Assembly (NCBI RefSeq): GCF_037975245.1
Contig: NC_092579.1
Span: 31,198,666 to 31,262,665 of the forward strand
Length of the DNA stretch: 64,000 nt
Direction of reading: 5' to 3'
From: Apostichopus japonicus
Lineage: Eukaryota > Echinodermata > Holothuroidea > Aspidochirotida > Stichopodidae
This document shows, in pieces, positions 25,741 to 36,402 of this stretch; position 1 is the stretch's first letter; every line of letters begins with the position of its first letter. Below the pieces are notes generated by a model, which had not been told where the DNA came from, did no database searches, and worked only from the letters and a program-made list of their open reading frames with translations. The position numbers and the translations under genes were made by a program.

Positions 25741-26881
25741 TTTATGACTTATGAAAAAAATAGAAACCATATAAACAAAAAGCCTTTTCCGGTCACTCGG
25801 TCAGATAATTACACGAAATAAGTGTATAACAAAGACAAGGGTGTCTTCTACTCCACGTCTAATTTTAATTTCGATGGGTGCTTCAGAGAGGACAAGAGAG
25901 GGGCCTTAAAAGAGGGGGTTTTCCAAATTGTGCACTTATAAAGAAGACGTATTTCTATCGGGTCCTTTGAGACCACGTATCTCCCGAACGGAAGCAGATA
26001 TGGACCTGGGAGTTGCAGATTTGGGCTCCTGAGCATCGGTTACCCCCTGTCACGTTATATGGGCGAAATCGATTTGGGGTCAATTTTTGGCAATTTTTAT
26101 TTGCGACAAAAATAGGTTTTTTGTCTGAAAAGTTTAAAAAGTACTTCTTTTTGATACCCAATTCCAAAATAAACTTCAGATTCGTAATCAGCGTGTCGCG
26201 AACTACCAGAAAAGATACACATTTATCGAATTTGCGACAACAAGTTTTTGCACCTCAAACTTGAAAAAGTAAGACCGAAAAACTTTTACGACGAACAAAG
26301 GATTAAAATCTTTTGTTGCCCCTAAAAGTTTTTCCGTTTTCTATTGTTCCTCTGAAAAGTTGCAAACTGAGCGAAATAAAAGGGCGCTCGACGCATCTTG
26401 CCAGTGATACGTGATTTCAAAGCAGTCAAATCAAACCTTTGTTTGTCATCTTGAGTTTTATCTTGACATTTATGAATAAATGGGTCAAATTTTGGCATAA
26501 ATTTTGGAAAAAACTGCTTACGGTTTTTAAAGGTGAAATAACTTTTTGTCGCAAAGGCGATAAATGTGTATCTTTTCTGGTAGTTCGCGACACGCTGATT
26601 ACGAATCTGAAGTTTATTTTGGAATTGGGTGCTGTGTGGGGGCGTGCAGGGGAAAAAAATGATTTGTGATTTATGAAAAAAATAGAAATCATATAAACAA
26701 AAAGCCTTTCCCGGTCAGATAATTACACGAAATTAGTGTATAACAAAGACAAGGGTGTCTTCTATTCCACGTCTAATTTTAATGTCGATGGGTGTTTCAG
26801 AGAGGACAAGAGGGGGCTGAAAAGAGGGGTTTTTCAAAATTGTGCACTTATAAAGAACACGTATTTCTATCGGGTCATTTG
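25741..26881. repeat. unclassified repeat: direct repeats flanking a perfect inverted repeat
   Basis: Two direct copies of about 225 bp (25741-25965 and 26660-26881; start phrase TATGAAAAAAATAGAAA) flank a segment with a 71-bp inverted repeat (26158-26228 and 26558-26629) identical by eye. The arms extend inward with mismatches to about 26262 and 26520. A further fragment of the inner segment is at 29690-29866. Both arms encode the same peptide on opposite strands (KINFRFVISVSRTTRKDTHL), simply because they are inverted copies. No family is recognised. Confidence 0.75.
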
Positions 26882-27214
26882 CAGTGGCGGAGCTAAGGGT
26901 ATTGGTCGAGGGGGGGCGAGAATGGTCTGTAGGGGCGCTTTCGAAACTATCTAAGCGGAGCGCCACCACGGGTTTGGCGCGGAGCGTACCGAAAATTTTG
27001 AATAAAGATGCTCCTTAGATCGGCGGAAATGACACTTTCCGGGCCTTGCTAATTTGCAGATAAAGGATAAATGTCAATAGGTAGATGAGAGCGCAATAAA
27101 AACGTCAATAATAGCATATAAAGTGGTAAAAAGCTAAAAAAGGGCGCCAGCAGTCCATTTGAGTCCGTCAGGGGGGGGTATCCGCCCCCTGACTGTATGG
27201 ACGCTGCGCCACTG
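26882..27214. mobile_element. hAT-like element fragment
   Basis: Begins CAGTGGCGGAGC and ends GCGCCACTG, so the ends share the first eight bases in inverted orientation. Positions 26946-26995 match, inverted, the right end of the element at 27712-28581 (TAAGCGGAGCGCCACCA and GCGGAGCGTAC), so they are related. The 8 bp on the left (GTCATTTG) do not match those on the right (CCAGATAG). It may therefore be a chimera of two half elements or have suffered a flank deletion. Confidence 0.55.
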
Positions 27215-27311
27215 CCAGATAGACCACCCCCTCCCCCCATGGTACGCCATTTGACGAAAGAATAACACACCCTCAATGCAACCTATACCTAATGGACACT
27301 TTCGTGGTATG

Positions 27312-29537
27312 ATTATAGTCCCCCAAATGAGCCCATATCCAGCATAGCATATATATGTTCTAATAAAAATATAAAACTCCTAGTAATTGCCCACATTATT
27401 TTTTCTGAGAAAGGCAAATCTCTTAGAAATATGTGATAAATACAACTTAACGATAATTAGCCAAAGTACCAATCCTAGGATAAACCCAATAAACAATATT
27501 ACAGAACTACTTGACTACCCATGTAACCTCAAATCACCTCGCAACTTAAACACATTCGATACAAATCCTAGAAGATGACTAAATCAGTGACAATTTTTCC
27601 ACTCGTTTTTGAGCTAGACATAAACCTCAACGCATACCAAATAACGAAGTGACGTATAATTACAATAAAACAGACTCCCAAAATACAACAACCAAAACAA
27701 CGAGCTAAATTCAGTGGCGGCGGAACCGGGGGGGGGGGGGGGTAAGCGCAACACAACTACGTCTTAGGCCAATGATTTGCCTCATTTCAGCCAGTTCTCC
27801 AACATCCCCTGAAAGATATATCCTTCCAATGGTAGCACATTTCCCATGGATATATCCTTCAGGGACAGGGGGGGGGGGAGGGTAGGTGCGGAGCATTGCA
27901 GCCAGAGCATTCAAACGATATGATAATTGATTGTCTCTATCATGCCTCATCGAATATTAGTGTTTTGAATAAGAGTGTAATAAGCTAAACGCTATACACT
28001 CATCAAAATTTGCGTTTACACTACGAGTACACGCAAGGCGTGGAACATGGCTCTATGTGCGCAATTAATTATTAAACGAACAAAAACACAATATTAGCAT
28101 TTCACCTGTACTGTATAGGGTACATGCATTCGTGACTGTGCTTGGTTCATAGAAATTTTGTTGGCAACTGCACATGGTTTGGAATTACCCATTTGTTGAC
28201 ATTAAGAAATGCTTTCTGTTTTTTCTTAGGACATTTATTTAATTATTGCATTTAATTGCAAGTAGTAATTTACTACACTCAAAAACGTCTTTGCGAGTAC
28301 ACTACGAGTAATAGCTACTCTCTTAAAACACCCTCGAATATACAAATTACAATGCTTTTACAGATTTTTTGGTGCAATCTGAGAAATTGCAGGCTTGAGA
28401 CCCATATCTTAGGGCTAGGTATTCGCAGCATAAAACACTCGGCAAGTGCCGTTTCCGGGCATCTGGGGGTTTGAAAACCCCAAAATTGTCTTGTACGCTC
28501 CGCATCAACCCATGGTGGCGCTCCGCTTAGATAATCTTAACACATTAGCACCCCAATAATTTTCCCGTTCCGCCGCGCCTGGCTAAATTACATCGACAAT
28601 TACTGTGACAGCGTTGCCCATCAATCATATCTTCAATACTTTCAAAAGACACTGTCATTTAAAAACAAAACAGAAAACGAAAACTAAATAAGAAAATCCT
28701 TACACTTATGAAACTCAGACGTCGCCTACGTAGAACCTATATCATCTCCCGAGACCTAACTCTAAAAACCCAAATTAACCAACTTAAATAGCAATAAACA
28801 GACAAATATTGGCGGATGAACAAAACCGCGTCCCAAACAACTGCGATTTAATAAGTAATGATAAAAACCCGAAACACTTTTGGAAAATTTAAAAAAATCA
28901 TTAACCCCATTACAACCCCAAACACAGGTAAAACAGACCAAGGCCTTAGAGATAACGTAGGTAACCTCATCACAAAAACTCAAGACCAAATAAAGCTAAT
29001 TGAATCGTACTTTAAAAGTATATTCAATATCTACGATGGCCCCCGATACGATATCAGCTGTAAACACGAAATAGACCGTACAATTATCAGAAATGCAACC
29101 AGCTTTAACACCAACCCATTAGGATGTCTCAACAAAAAACATCCCTCTGCTCAATAAAATAGATATAAACAATTGGTATAGTGCCACTAAAAAATGCATC
29201 CTCCACTGGTCCTGACAACATAAATGACCAAATGCCTAAAAACTCCCCTCCGATATTCATTAACTCTCATATTTTCCCACTATTTAACGAACTCCTTAGA
29301 CTGGGTTATTTCCCAACCCCATGGAAATCCGCCAAAAAGATTTTTAATACCGAAACTAAGTAAAGACCGCACCAAAATTCAAAACTATCGACCAATTAGT
29401 CTCCTCCCAGCCGTATGTAAGATTTCCGAAAGAATTATAGATAACCGCACCAGATCCCACCTAGAGCAAATTAATCACCTTTCCCCGTACCAATCGGGCT
29501 AATTCCGCGCACACAAATCTACAATAAACCAAACTTT
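27312..29537 (+). mobile_element. non-LTR retrotransposon (Jockey-like LINE), copy B, partial
   Basis: Matches copy A from about 18182 to 19590: part of the endonuclease, the linker and the first RT motifs (about 29180-29500). Both ends are missing and stops are frequent. A hAT-like element (27712-28581) splits it at a site where copy A is continuous, so the reading resumes exactly after the 8-bp duplication. The right end stops at the phrase CAATAAACCAAACTTTC and runs into unrelated DNA. Confidence 0.85.
27712..28581. mobile_element. non-autonomous hAT-like element inside LINE copy B
   Basis: 870 bp flanked by perfect 8-bp repeats GCTAAATT (27704-27711 and 28582-28589). Ends: CAGTGGCGGCGGAAC on the left and the complement of CAGGCGCGGCGGAAC on the right, two mismatches in 15. 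LINE copy A gives the empty site (AACAAGCTAAATTACATCG near 18620), confirming the boundaries independently. No transposase ORF. Confidence 0.93.
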
Positions 29538-29561
29538 CTGCTGATCTTATTTTTTAAGCCT

Positions 29562-29588
29562 CTGAAGAAGATCCTGCTAGGATCGAAA
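29562..29588 (+). ncRNA. hammerhead-like core relic
   Basis: CTGAAGA, a hairpin GATCCT/AGGATC after one extra A, then GAAAC. This has the CUGANGA / stem II / GAAA layout of a hammerhead core, but I find no convincing stem I or cleavage-site strand. It stands just after the truncated LINE copy B and may belong to a different retroelement 3' end (29538-29690). Confidence 0.3.
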
Positions 29589-29689
29589 CTTTTACACATT
29601 CTATTACACAGGCTCTCTAGTGGATAAGCAGTTTGCTAACAGTTTCATTCTGCTTATCTTTTAGGCCTCTTTTGGCCTCTGCTTATCTT

Positions 29690-29866
29690 TTAGGCAGAAC
29701 AAAGGTTTGTGAATCCTTTGTTCGTTTTAAAAGTTTTTTCGGGTTTCTATTGTTCCTCTGAAGTTGCAAACTGACCAAAAAAGAGGCCGATAGAGAGCGC
29801 TCCACGCATCTTGCCAGTCATAAGTTATTTCAACGCAGTCAAATCAAACCTTTCTTATTCATAAAT
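29690..29866 (+). repeat. fragment of the 25.7-26.9 kb repeat family
   Basis: Matches 26287-26440 with substitutions and small gaps (shared phrases TTTCTATTGTTCCTCTGAA and CGCATCTTGCCAGT). It shows the family is dispersed rather than confined to one locus. Confidence 0.65.
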
Positions 29867-31075
29867 GTTCTCCAGTTTCACGGTGTTGTTTCCTCGGAAA
29901 TTGTATGCTAAGCGATAGAAGTGTTCAATGTTTTAATCGTATTTTTTTCTTCAAAAATGGAACGGAGGGTGATAAAATACTGCCTGATACTGTTGTCTTA
30001 ACTGGTTGTTGTATATTAATAGTTTTCAACCGCTCCGCGACATGAGCTATGCAGATTCAGGAAACGTTGTCTTGACCATTACTTTAGCAACAAGGCAATC
30101 AAAAGAATTAAGATCTTTTAAGGACTCAAAATGTAGAATATATATTCCAAAATGTTTCAATACCCAGAGAGAACAGTCTTCCTATGTGATATAAAGACAT
30201 ACAGATGCTCTATGTATGAGCACATGGACATATTCTTTGATCAATTTGAGCAAGAAAAGCAGCTCTGCCAACCCTTTAATAATTAATGAGTAACATGACA
30301 TTGTTTTATTTTCACTATGAAACATTTTCACAAGTTACTGCCAAACCTAGAGTCATGTAGTATAAATCACTGAAAATAATGCCAATTTTGAGACCATTTG
30401 AAATATGAAGTTCAATAAAGGTGTACGTTTTGAGTTATCCTGTACAGCATTTGAACATCACCCTCCGTTCCATTTTGAAGAAAAAATTAGCATTATTTCT
30501 CAACAGTTGCAGTGACGCAGTGGTTAGCAAGGGCGTAGGAACCGAGGGGCTGGGCTGGATCTAACTGCGCCAAAGTTCAATACAGGGGAACTTGAAATGC
30601 AGCTATTGGTCAAGAAAAATTGGTGGGGACACGGTATATTATGTCCCCACTACTGAAAAAAAGTTGATGGGGACGCGTCCTGCTGTCCCCACCAGGATCT
30701 GCGCCCATGGTTTGAAGGCTGTTCATCCTGGAACGCCATTTTCATGCTCACTGATCTGATGTGATATCTGCTGTTTGCTTAACAAATTCGAATAATTGAA
30801 ATGAGACTGAAATATATAACTTTGATCTGTTTATTGTGCAATTCCCCACATTCTTTTCATTTCGAAAGACGCACAGTTTCAAGTTCAGTTCACTGAAGGT
30901 TTCGATTCTCTATCTGCCTTCAGTTTAGGTAAGATCTTGGGATATTCATCCCTAGATATCGCTGGATATTGCTAGAAATCCATACAGCACAGTGTTCTTG
31001 GTATTTCTTGGGATTTTTCGGGCCTGATCTTGGGAAATTGCAAAATCGGGAGTGGTTACACTCCATTTAGGTCAG
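29867..31075. other. non-coding DNA with a hAT-like insert
   Basis: No gene is supported. A tRNA-like A-box phrase (GTGACGCAGTGGTTAG, 30512-30527) sits immediately before the hAT-like fragment at 30528 and could be the head of an interrupted SINE. Confidence 0.45.
30528..30709. mobile_element. small hAT-like element (about 182 bp)
   Basis: Left end CAAGGGCGTAGGAACC closely resembles the end of the element at 6967. The right end is the complement of CATGGGCGCAGATCC. The flanking 8-mers (GTGGTTAG and GTTTGAAG) match only in part, so the target duplication is decayed or the right boundary is off. Confidence 0.5.
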
Positions 31076-31081
31076 TGCACG

Positions 31082-32853
31082 TATGGCAAGCCGTTTTAAC
31101 ATTTACCTCGCAATTCGACTTAAGTCGAATACATTTCACTTAAGTGGAATTCAATTTCACTTAAGCAGAATACTATTTAACTTGAGTGGAATTCTATTTA
31201 ACTTAAGTGGAATACCATATTCCACTTAAGCTTAATTGTATTTTACTTAAGCTGAATTCATCAACTTGTCACTGCATCTTACTTAAGCTAAATCTATTTC
31301 ACTTAAGTGGAATTGTATTTCACTTAGGAAATGCATTTCACTTAAGTGGAATTGTATTCTACTCAAGTGGAATACAATTCCACTTAAGTGGAATGTCCTG
31401 TCTATTTCACTTAAGTGGAATACAATTACACTTAAGTGGAATACAATTCCACTTAAGTGAAATGTGATTGGATAGTCTATTTCACTTAAGTGGAATGTGA
31501 TTGGCTAGTGTATTCCACTTAAGTGGAATGTGATTGGCTAGTTCATTCAACGCCAAACTTTGCCCATGCCTTTGCGCGCCATTATAAACAACTTGCCGCG
31601 ATACGTGTACGTACGTGGTGTCGATATGTGCACAATGAATACCGGCTGTCCATCTGGATCCAGCTAGCACTTAACATTTGTGCAAGGTGAGTACGTACGT
31701 ACCTGACCTGGTACCTGACGAATACCATTACCAAAATAAAGCCATGGCAAATACATTACAAGTGGTTGGAGCTACAGCCGAAATCGCATTGACAAGGGCT
31801 AGAGAACGTATTACTTTTTTTTTATTTTGGATGGAATCTTTTACTTCGTCAAAAGTTTCACTATCTAAAAAGTTACGAATTCTGCCTATGTTACTTAAAC
31901 AAGATGTAAGCCGCCTCTGTTGTGCATCATACTGATTGTTCCCCTGTGCAAGTGAGAAAACAACACTTCGAATTGTGTCTGTAACAACAACAATTATTTG
32001 ATCGCATTCCAGCAATGTTAGATGTGAATGATTAGCCATAGCCATAATGTACACGTGCAACGAGGATCGACTACATCATCATATGTGATGAGCAATTGAA
32101 TGCGTTACGACGAACATTACCCTAAATTGTATTTATATATAAGCCACATATCAACATTTCCACTTAAGTGGAATTGTATTTTACTTAAGCAGAATAGAAT
32201 TCCACTTAAGTGAAATTGACGCCCAAAAGATATTATTCCACTAAAGTGTAATTGTATTCCACTTAAGTGGAATACAATTCCACTTAAGTGGAAATGCATT
32301 CCACTTAAGTGGAATTGTATTTTTAAGCAGAATAGAATTCCACATAAGTGAAATTGACGCCCAAAAGATATTATTCCACTTAAATGAAATTGTATTCCAC
32401 TTAAGTGGAATACAATTCCACTTAAGTGGAAATGCATTCCACTCAACTGGAATTGTATTTCACTTAAGTGGAAAAGCATTTCACTTGAGTGGAATTGTAT
32501 TCCACTTAAGTGAAATAGATGGACTATTTAGCTTAAGTGAAATGTTATTCCACTAAAGTGGAAATGTATTCCACTTAAGTAAATTACAATTCCACTTAAG
32601 TGGAATGTATTTCCACTAAAGTGAAATACAATTCCACTTAAGTGGGAGGCATTTCCACTTAAGTGAAATAGAAATGTCCATTTCCACTTAAGTGGAATGG
32701 AATTCTACTTTAGGGAAATTGAACTCCACTTAAGTGGAATACATTTCCACTTAAGTGGAATAACATTTCACTTAAGTAGAATGTATTCCAATAAAGTGAA
32801 ATGTATTCGACTGAAGTCTAATTGCGAAGTAAATGTTAAAACGGCTTGCCATA
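31082..32853. mobile_element. 1.77-kb terminal-inverted-repeat DNA element made of CACTTAAGTG palindromes
   Basis: The ends are TATGGCAAGCCGTTTTAAC in inverted orientation; the inverted repeat continues for about 60 bp with four mismatches. Perfect 6-bp repeats TGCACG flank it (31076-31081 and 32854-32859). Inside, 31105-31540 and 32155-32820 are filled with variants of TTCCACTTAAGTGGAA, about 34 CTTAAG cores by eye, every 15-40 bp. One 138-bp unit of the right array is duplicated (starts 32188 and 32326). The middle 31541-32154 is unique DNA with a small ORF. No transposase is recognised, so it is probably non-autonomous. A 6-bp duplication is known for few superfamilies (IS3EU or Dada are candidates); the assignment is open. 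Confidence 0.9.
31728..32060 (-). CDS. intact ORF of unknown function inside the palindrome element
   Basis: 110 codons from MHVYIMAMANHSHL; the second or third Met may be the true start (104-105 codons). It ends in NVFAMALFW and TAA. Visible features: a hydrophobic stretch near residues 22-30 (DQIIVVVTDTIRSVVF), a basic segment (NKKKVIRSLALVNAI) and an otherwise soluble, helical composition. No known motif. It lies in the unique centre of the element, reading away from the right palindrome array. On the other strand a TATA-like CATTATAAAC is at about 31580 and a possible donor AAG/GTGAGT at about 31686, so the centre may instead be a captured gene fragment. Confidence 0.45.
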   Translation of the reverse strand: MHVYIMAMANHSHLTLLECDQIIVVVTDTIRSVVFSLAQGNNQYDAQQRRLTSCLSNIGRIRNFLDSETFDEVKDSIQNKKKVIRSLALVNAISAVAPTTCNVFAMALFW

Positions 32854-32868
32854 TGCACGATCTCTCTA

Positions 32869-32883
32869 TATATATATATGTAT

Positions 32884-32921
<38 letters not shown>
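32869..32921. repeat. (TA)n microsatellite
   Basis: TA repeats with a few CA and TG interruptions, directly right of the palindrome element. Confidence 0.9.
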
Positions 32922-32923
<2 letters not shown>

Positions 32924-33440
32924 CCCGATCACTAGACTCGTTATCTATCGATGAAGTGGTCTGTTGCCGGATTTTGTCAAGGTTTTAGTACTACGGGCGA
33001 AGGTTATTGTTTAAGTTTTGTAATTCATTGGGAAGCGATAAGAGGGGTGGGGCGTAGGGGTTGTGGGGGTGGGTGGTGGGGCATTTTCACGCAGATTGGA
33101 ACAATCTCAAGAAGTGATAGGTGCGTCCGCCTGTCCCCCCCCCCCCCCCATGCACTACATGATATTCACAGGAGATGTGCTCAATTCTCTAATCACATGC
33201 GGAATTTATTTTTAGATTCATTGTATGAGTTACGGTACGAGGTTTAGGGTAACAATTAGCTTTCAGGTCGGAGTATAACATTTTATCTCTGGATGGCAGT
33301 GTTGCATCGAAGGACATATGTCTAGTGCAGTTCGCATATAGATCCTGGTCTAATACTGAAAATGCATCATGTTCCCGACGACTCGGTCGAGTTCGAGACC
33401 AGCCACAGTTGGTTTCATAGCACAATTGTACAATTGTTTA

Positions 33441-33444
33441 TATG

Positions 33445-33518
<74 letters not shown>

Positions 33519-33536
33519 TATATATATATACATAAA

Positions 33537-33598
<62 letters not shown>
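33441..33598. repeat. (TA)n microsatellite, long
   Basis: About 158 bp of TA with occasional G and C interruptions. It generates I/Y-rich ORFs on both strands that are not genes. Confidence 0.95.
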
Positions 33599-33600
<2 letters not shown>

Positions 33601-33745
33601 TGAGAGAGGAAATATGAAAACGTCAAAATGGAGTTGTCGGTGGAAGGGGTAGGGTGAGGCGCACACCCCTTCCAAAATCATCGATCCGTCACTGGCTACC
33701 CTATGTGTATAATAGGGATCAGCCCTGTAATTATGTCACTGTTCT

Positions 33746-33898
33746 TTTTTCTCTTCCCAGTTGCTTGCCTTTTTTTCTACTCCCTCCTTTTCTCCTTTTC
33801 CTCTATTTCTTCTTTTTCTTTTCCCTTCCTTCCTCCCCTTCTTTCCCCTCTTTTTCCCCTTTTTTCTTCTCTCTTTTTTTCTCTCCTCTATTTCTTAC
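33746..33898 (+). repeat. homopyrimidine tract (C/T only over most of 150 nt)
   Basis: A T- and C-rich strand with very few purines, followed by the GGGGGGCGCACG block. It could form triplex DNA. ORFs rich in F, S, P and L across it are artefacts of composition. Confidence 0.8.
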
Positions 33899-33959
33899 CT
33901 GGGGGGCGCACGCCCCCAACGCCCCCCTAGATACGCACGCCCCCCCTGGATACGCGCCT

Positions 33960-34450
33960 GATCAAGGTGGTCAGAATTTGACCCTAAGTGACCTTTGACC
34001 TCTTCATAGAACATTCAGTTCTTGTACATTTCTGAGCATGAGGATAATCGCAGCTTTGATTTTGATGTCGACAAGGATTTCAGGCTTTTGGCAGCTGATG
34101 ACTCCAATTTACATTTGACCTCTTAACAGAACTGCTCAAAGTGTAATGCTCAGTGAGGGGGACCTACCACCTAATTATGACATTTTACCGATGCTACAGA
34201 TATTCACTAAACTAGACTACAAGGTCTTTTTTTGTATTTTGGCCGCTGATGACCTCAATTGACATAACTTCATAATTTCCATCTGTAAATATGAGAAAAT
34301 TTTCAACATGATACCCTTGAGAAGGGCAATTTTGAAAACATGCAAGAGAGAATAAAAAACCCAGTATTTTTAGGTGCAGGGCAGAGATGGTCTTATGGTA
34401 TTGCAGAAGTATTCAAGACTATGCATGAAATAAAGGTAGAGTTCCCCAGA
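33960..34450 (+). repeat. TGACCTTTGACC-containing dispersed repeat fragment
   Basis: Phrases such as TGACCTTTGACCTC and GCTGATGAC recur, like those in the repeats at 40925-41615 and 43182-43805. No coding content. Just left, 33900-33958 has a G/C-rich end (complement CAGGCGCGTATCC) typical of a small DNA element, but no matching partner end was found. Confidence 0.4.
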
Positions 34451-34639
34451 AAAAAATTCTGCCAAACTATTCCTTAAAATTTAGGAGAGCAGTTTTTCAA
34501 GTGTTTTAAGTACAGCTTTCATAACAGTGTTCTCTATTATATCTCTTGCTATTTCAAGGAAAAAAACTGCATATCTTAGTGCTTCAATATTTACACACAT
34601 GGTGATACAAAATAAAGAAGTAGAAAAGCTTACATATAT

Positions 34640-34655
34640 ATACAGTTTATACATA

Positions 34656-34732
<77 letters not shown>
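34640..34732. repeat. (TA)n microsatellite
   Basis: About 90 bp of almost pure TA. The ORFs through it are spurious. Confidence 0.95.
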
Positions 34733-34733
<1 letters not shown>

Positions 34734-34815
34734 TATATACATGTACATATAGATAGGGAGTACTCAATTCGATTAAGCCCAAAAGGGTTTCTTAGTTGAC
34801 TTCCTTTCACATTTT

Positions 34816-35304
34816 TTACTTATTTGTACTTATATTGTCTTGTTCACCTTGTAATACTATGTGATGAAACAAATAATAATAATAAATATATCTTTTAAGA
34901 AGCTGCAACATCGGTGGCTCAAAAGTTTGTGATCCTGAAAGTTTGAGACCGGCAGGACTATCTGGTAGCTGGATCGAATCACTTTCCGATTCTTCTTCAA
35001 CTTTAGTCCCATTTCTAATCCCTTCGGGGGAAACTTCCATCAGCTTGTCATTTTGGATTGATGAAGCGTTCGGCACGTCGCTACCAGAATTGGAACAAAC
35101 TTTTCTGTCTTCTTCTGCCTTCAGGAGGTTATCGTCTTGTAAGCCTTTCCTGATCTGGTATAAGTTAGACTGTACTTAACTCGGAGGTAAGATGGAGGCT
35201 TTCATGTCCATAATGAGACTAGAGTAGGGATCTGAATCGGCTACAGGGGCTTGGGATTCCAATTTATTGTCTCTGTCTGATGTTTCGTCATCTTCCCAAG
35301 TCTC
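34816..35304 (-). pseudogene. in-frame continuation past a stop, acidic coding-like sequence
   Basis: In the same frame as the exon above, separated only by TAA (35305-35307). It reads ETWEDDETSDRDNKLESQ, continues to a second TAA near 35180, then stays open for about 120 codons with acidic Ser/Glu-rich character (KVEEESESDSIQLPDSP) before ending at 34816. The composition looks like a disordered protein tail. Either an exon carrying two nonsense changes, or a 3' UTR that was once coding. Not a recognised family. Confidence 0.4.
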
Positions 35305-35369
35305 TTACAAATTTAAGTCTTCTGGAGGTCTCTCTGGGAGCTGTTCCATGTTGGACACCATAGGTGGTT
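35305..35369 (-). CDS. putative 3' exon of an unknown gene, up to its first stop
   Basis: On the minus strand a pyrimidine tract and acceptor (CATACTCTTTTATCGACAG) precede AACCACCTATGG. Its phase joins exactly to the exon at 39575-39694 (G + AA = Glu), giving EPPMVSNMEQLPERPPEDLNL then TAA. If this stop is real, this is the last coding exon. The reading frame continues with protein-like sequence beyond the stop (next entry), so the stop may be a mutation. Confidence 0.45.
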
Positions 35370-36402
35370 CTGTCGATAAAAGAGTATGAAAGAAAATTAC
35401 TAGATAGGAATACACAAGCCATGTAGACGTAAGAACTCTGCATAAAGTGTAGATCATGCATGTTACATTTGAAGACTCAAATGAGTCAACGATAGCCAAT
35501 AATTTTAAGGGCAAAAACGGATTGCTTTGGGTGATAGGAGGGGGTGGGGGATTAACACTTTCTTGGTGGGAGGGAGTCAGAGCCACAGACAGAGATCTAA
35601 GAACATTTAATGATTTCCCTAACTTATGTAATGTCAGAAATGTCAATTTTTTTAATTTTATTTATAACCCATCTACTAGTGAAATGTCTAGTATTGTTGT
35701 ATCAACTACAGTAGTTACAGAATATTATTATAAAATGTAAAAAAAAATGTAAAATTTTTTGATTGCAATAGATTTACAAGCTATATTACAATGGAAAGAC
35801 ATGAAGGAAAAATTCATAAAAAAGATGACTTTAGAAACAAAGCTTAACAAACCTCAGTTAATTTGTTGTGAACGGTTGAAAAACAGCGTTATTAGGCCAG
35901 GCTGGATTTTTTTTGCCACTTTTAATTTGTAAGGGAACGACCCATTAATTTGCCGAGGTTCAACTGTTTAGAGTGACAAGACTATTTAGTCTAATACTTT
36001 AACCATTTAGCTGAGTTCCTCAGATCCAGCACAAAATCACAAAAAAGATATTTACCTGTCTCAAATGACATGTTTACAGTGGTAGTACAAATTTGTCAAC
36101 TTTTGGATAGATGGTGTCTAATTTTCTTTCAATGGGTGCAAGGGTGTTGTTGTTTTAATATCAAGTTTAAGGAACATGCTTTGGTTGAGTGAGTTATTAG
36201 AATGTAAAGCAATGGGTTAACATTAACATTAAAGCCTGTTCTAGAAGAGCTGATAACATCATCAAGTTAGCCTTTAAAGGAACATACCGGAGGTTTAGCA
36301 TATTTTAACGGTAAATAGCTTGGAACTGGATCAGCAATTAACCTTGTTCTGGTGGACTACGACATTATTGTGTCTAAAATTCAGCCTACATTTGTCATTT
36401 AG

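Noticed and set aside
26013-26692. Two ORFs on opposite strands encoding the same peptide, possibly a conserved small protein
   Set aside because: The identity is fully explained by the 71-bp perfect inverted repeat; no start, codon bias or conserved context supports translation.
31105-32820. CRISPR-like array of short palindromic repeats
   Set aside because: Spacers are not uniform in length, the repeats themselves make up most of the DNA, there are no cas genes, and the block is framed by transposon-type inverted ends and a target duplication in a eukaryotic genome.
33434-33617. Long I/Y-rich ORFs at 32.9, 33.4, 34.6, 46.3, 49.3 and 50.1 kb
   Set aside because: They are translations of (TA)n microsatellites in frames that avoid stops by chance; the repeats carry no coding signal.
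33654-33998. F/S/P/L-rich ORFs in three frames
   Set aside because: They come from a homopyrimidine tract, and all three frames are open because C/T-only DNA cannot make stop codons on that strand.
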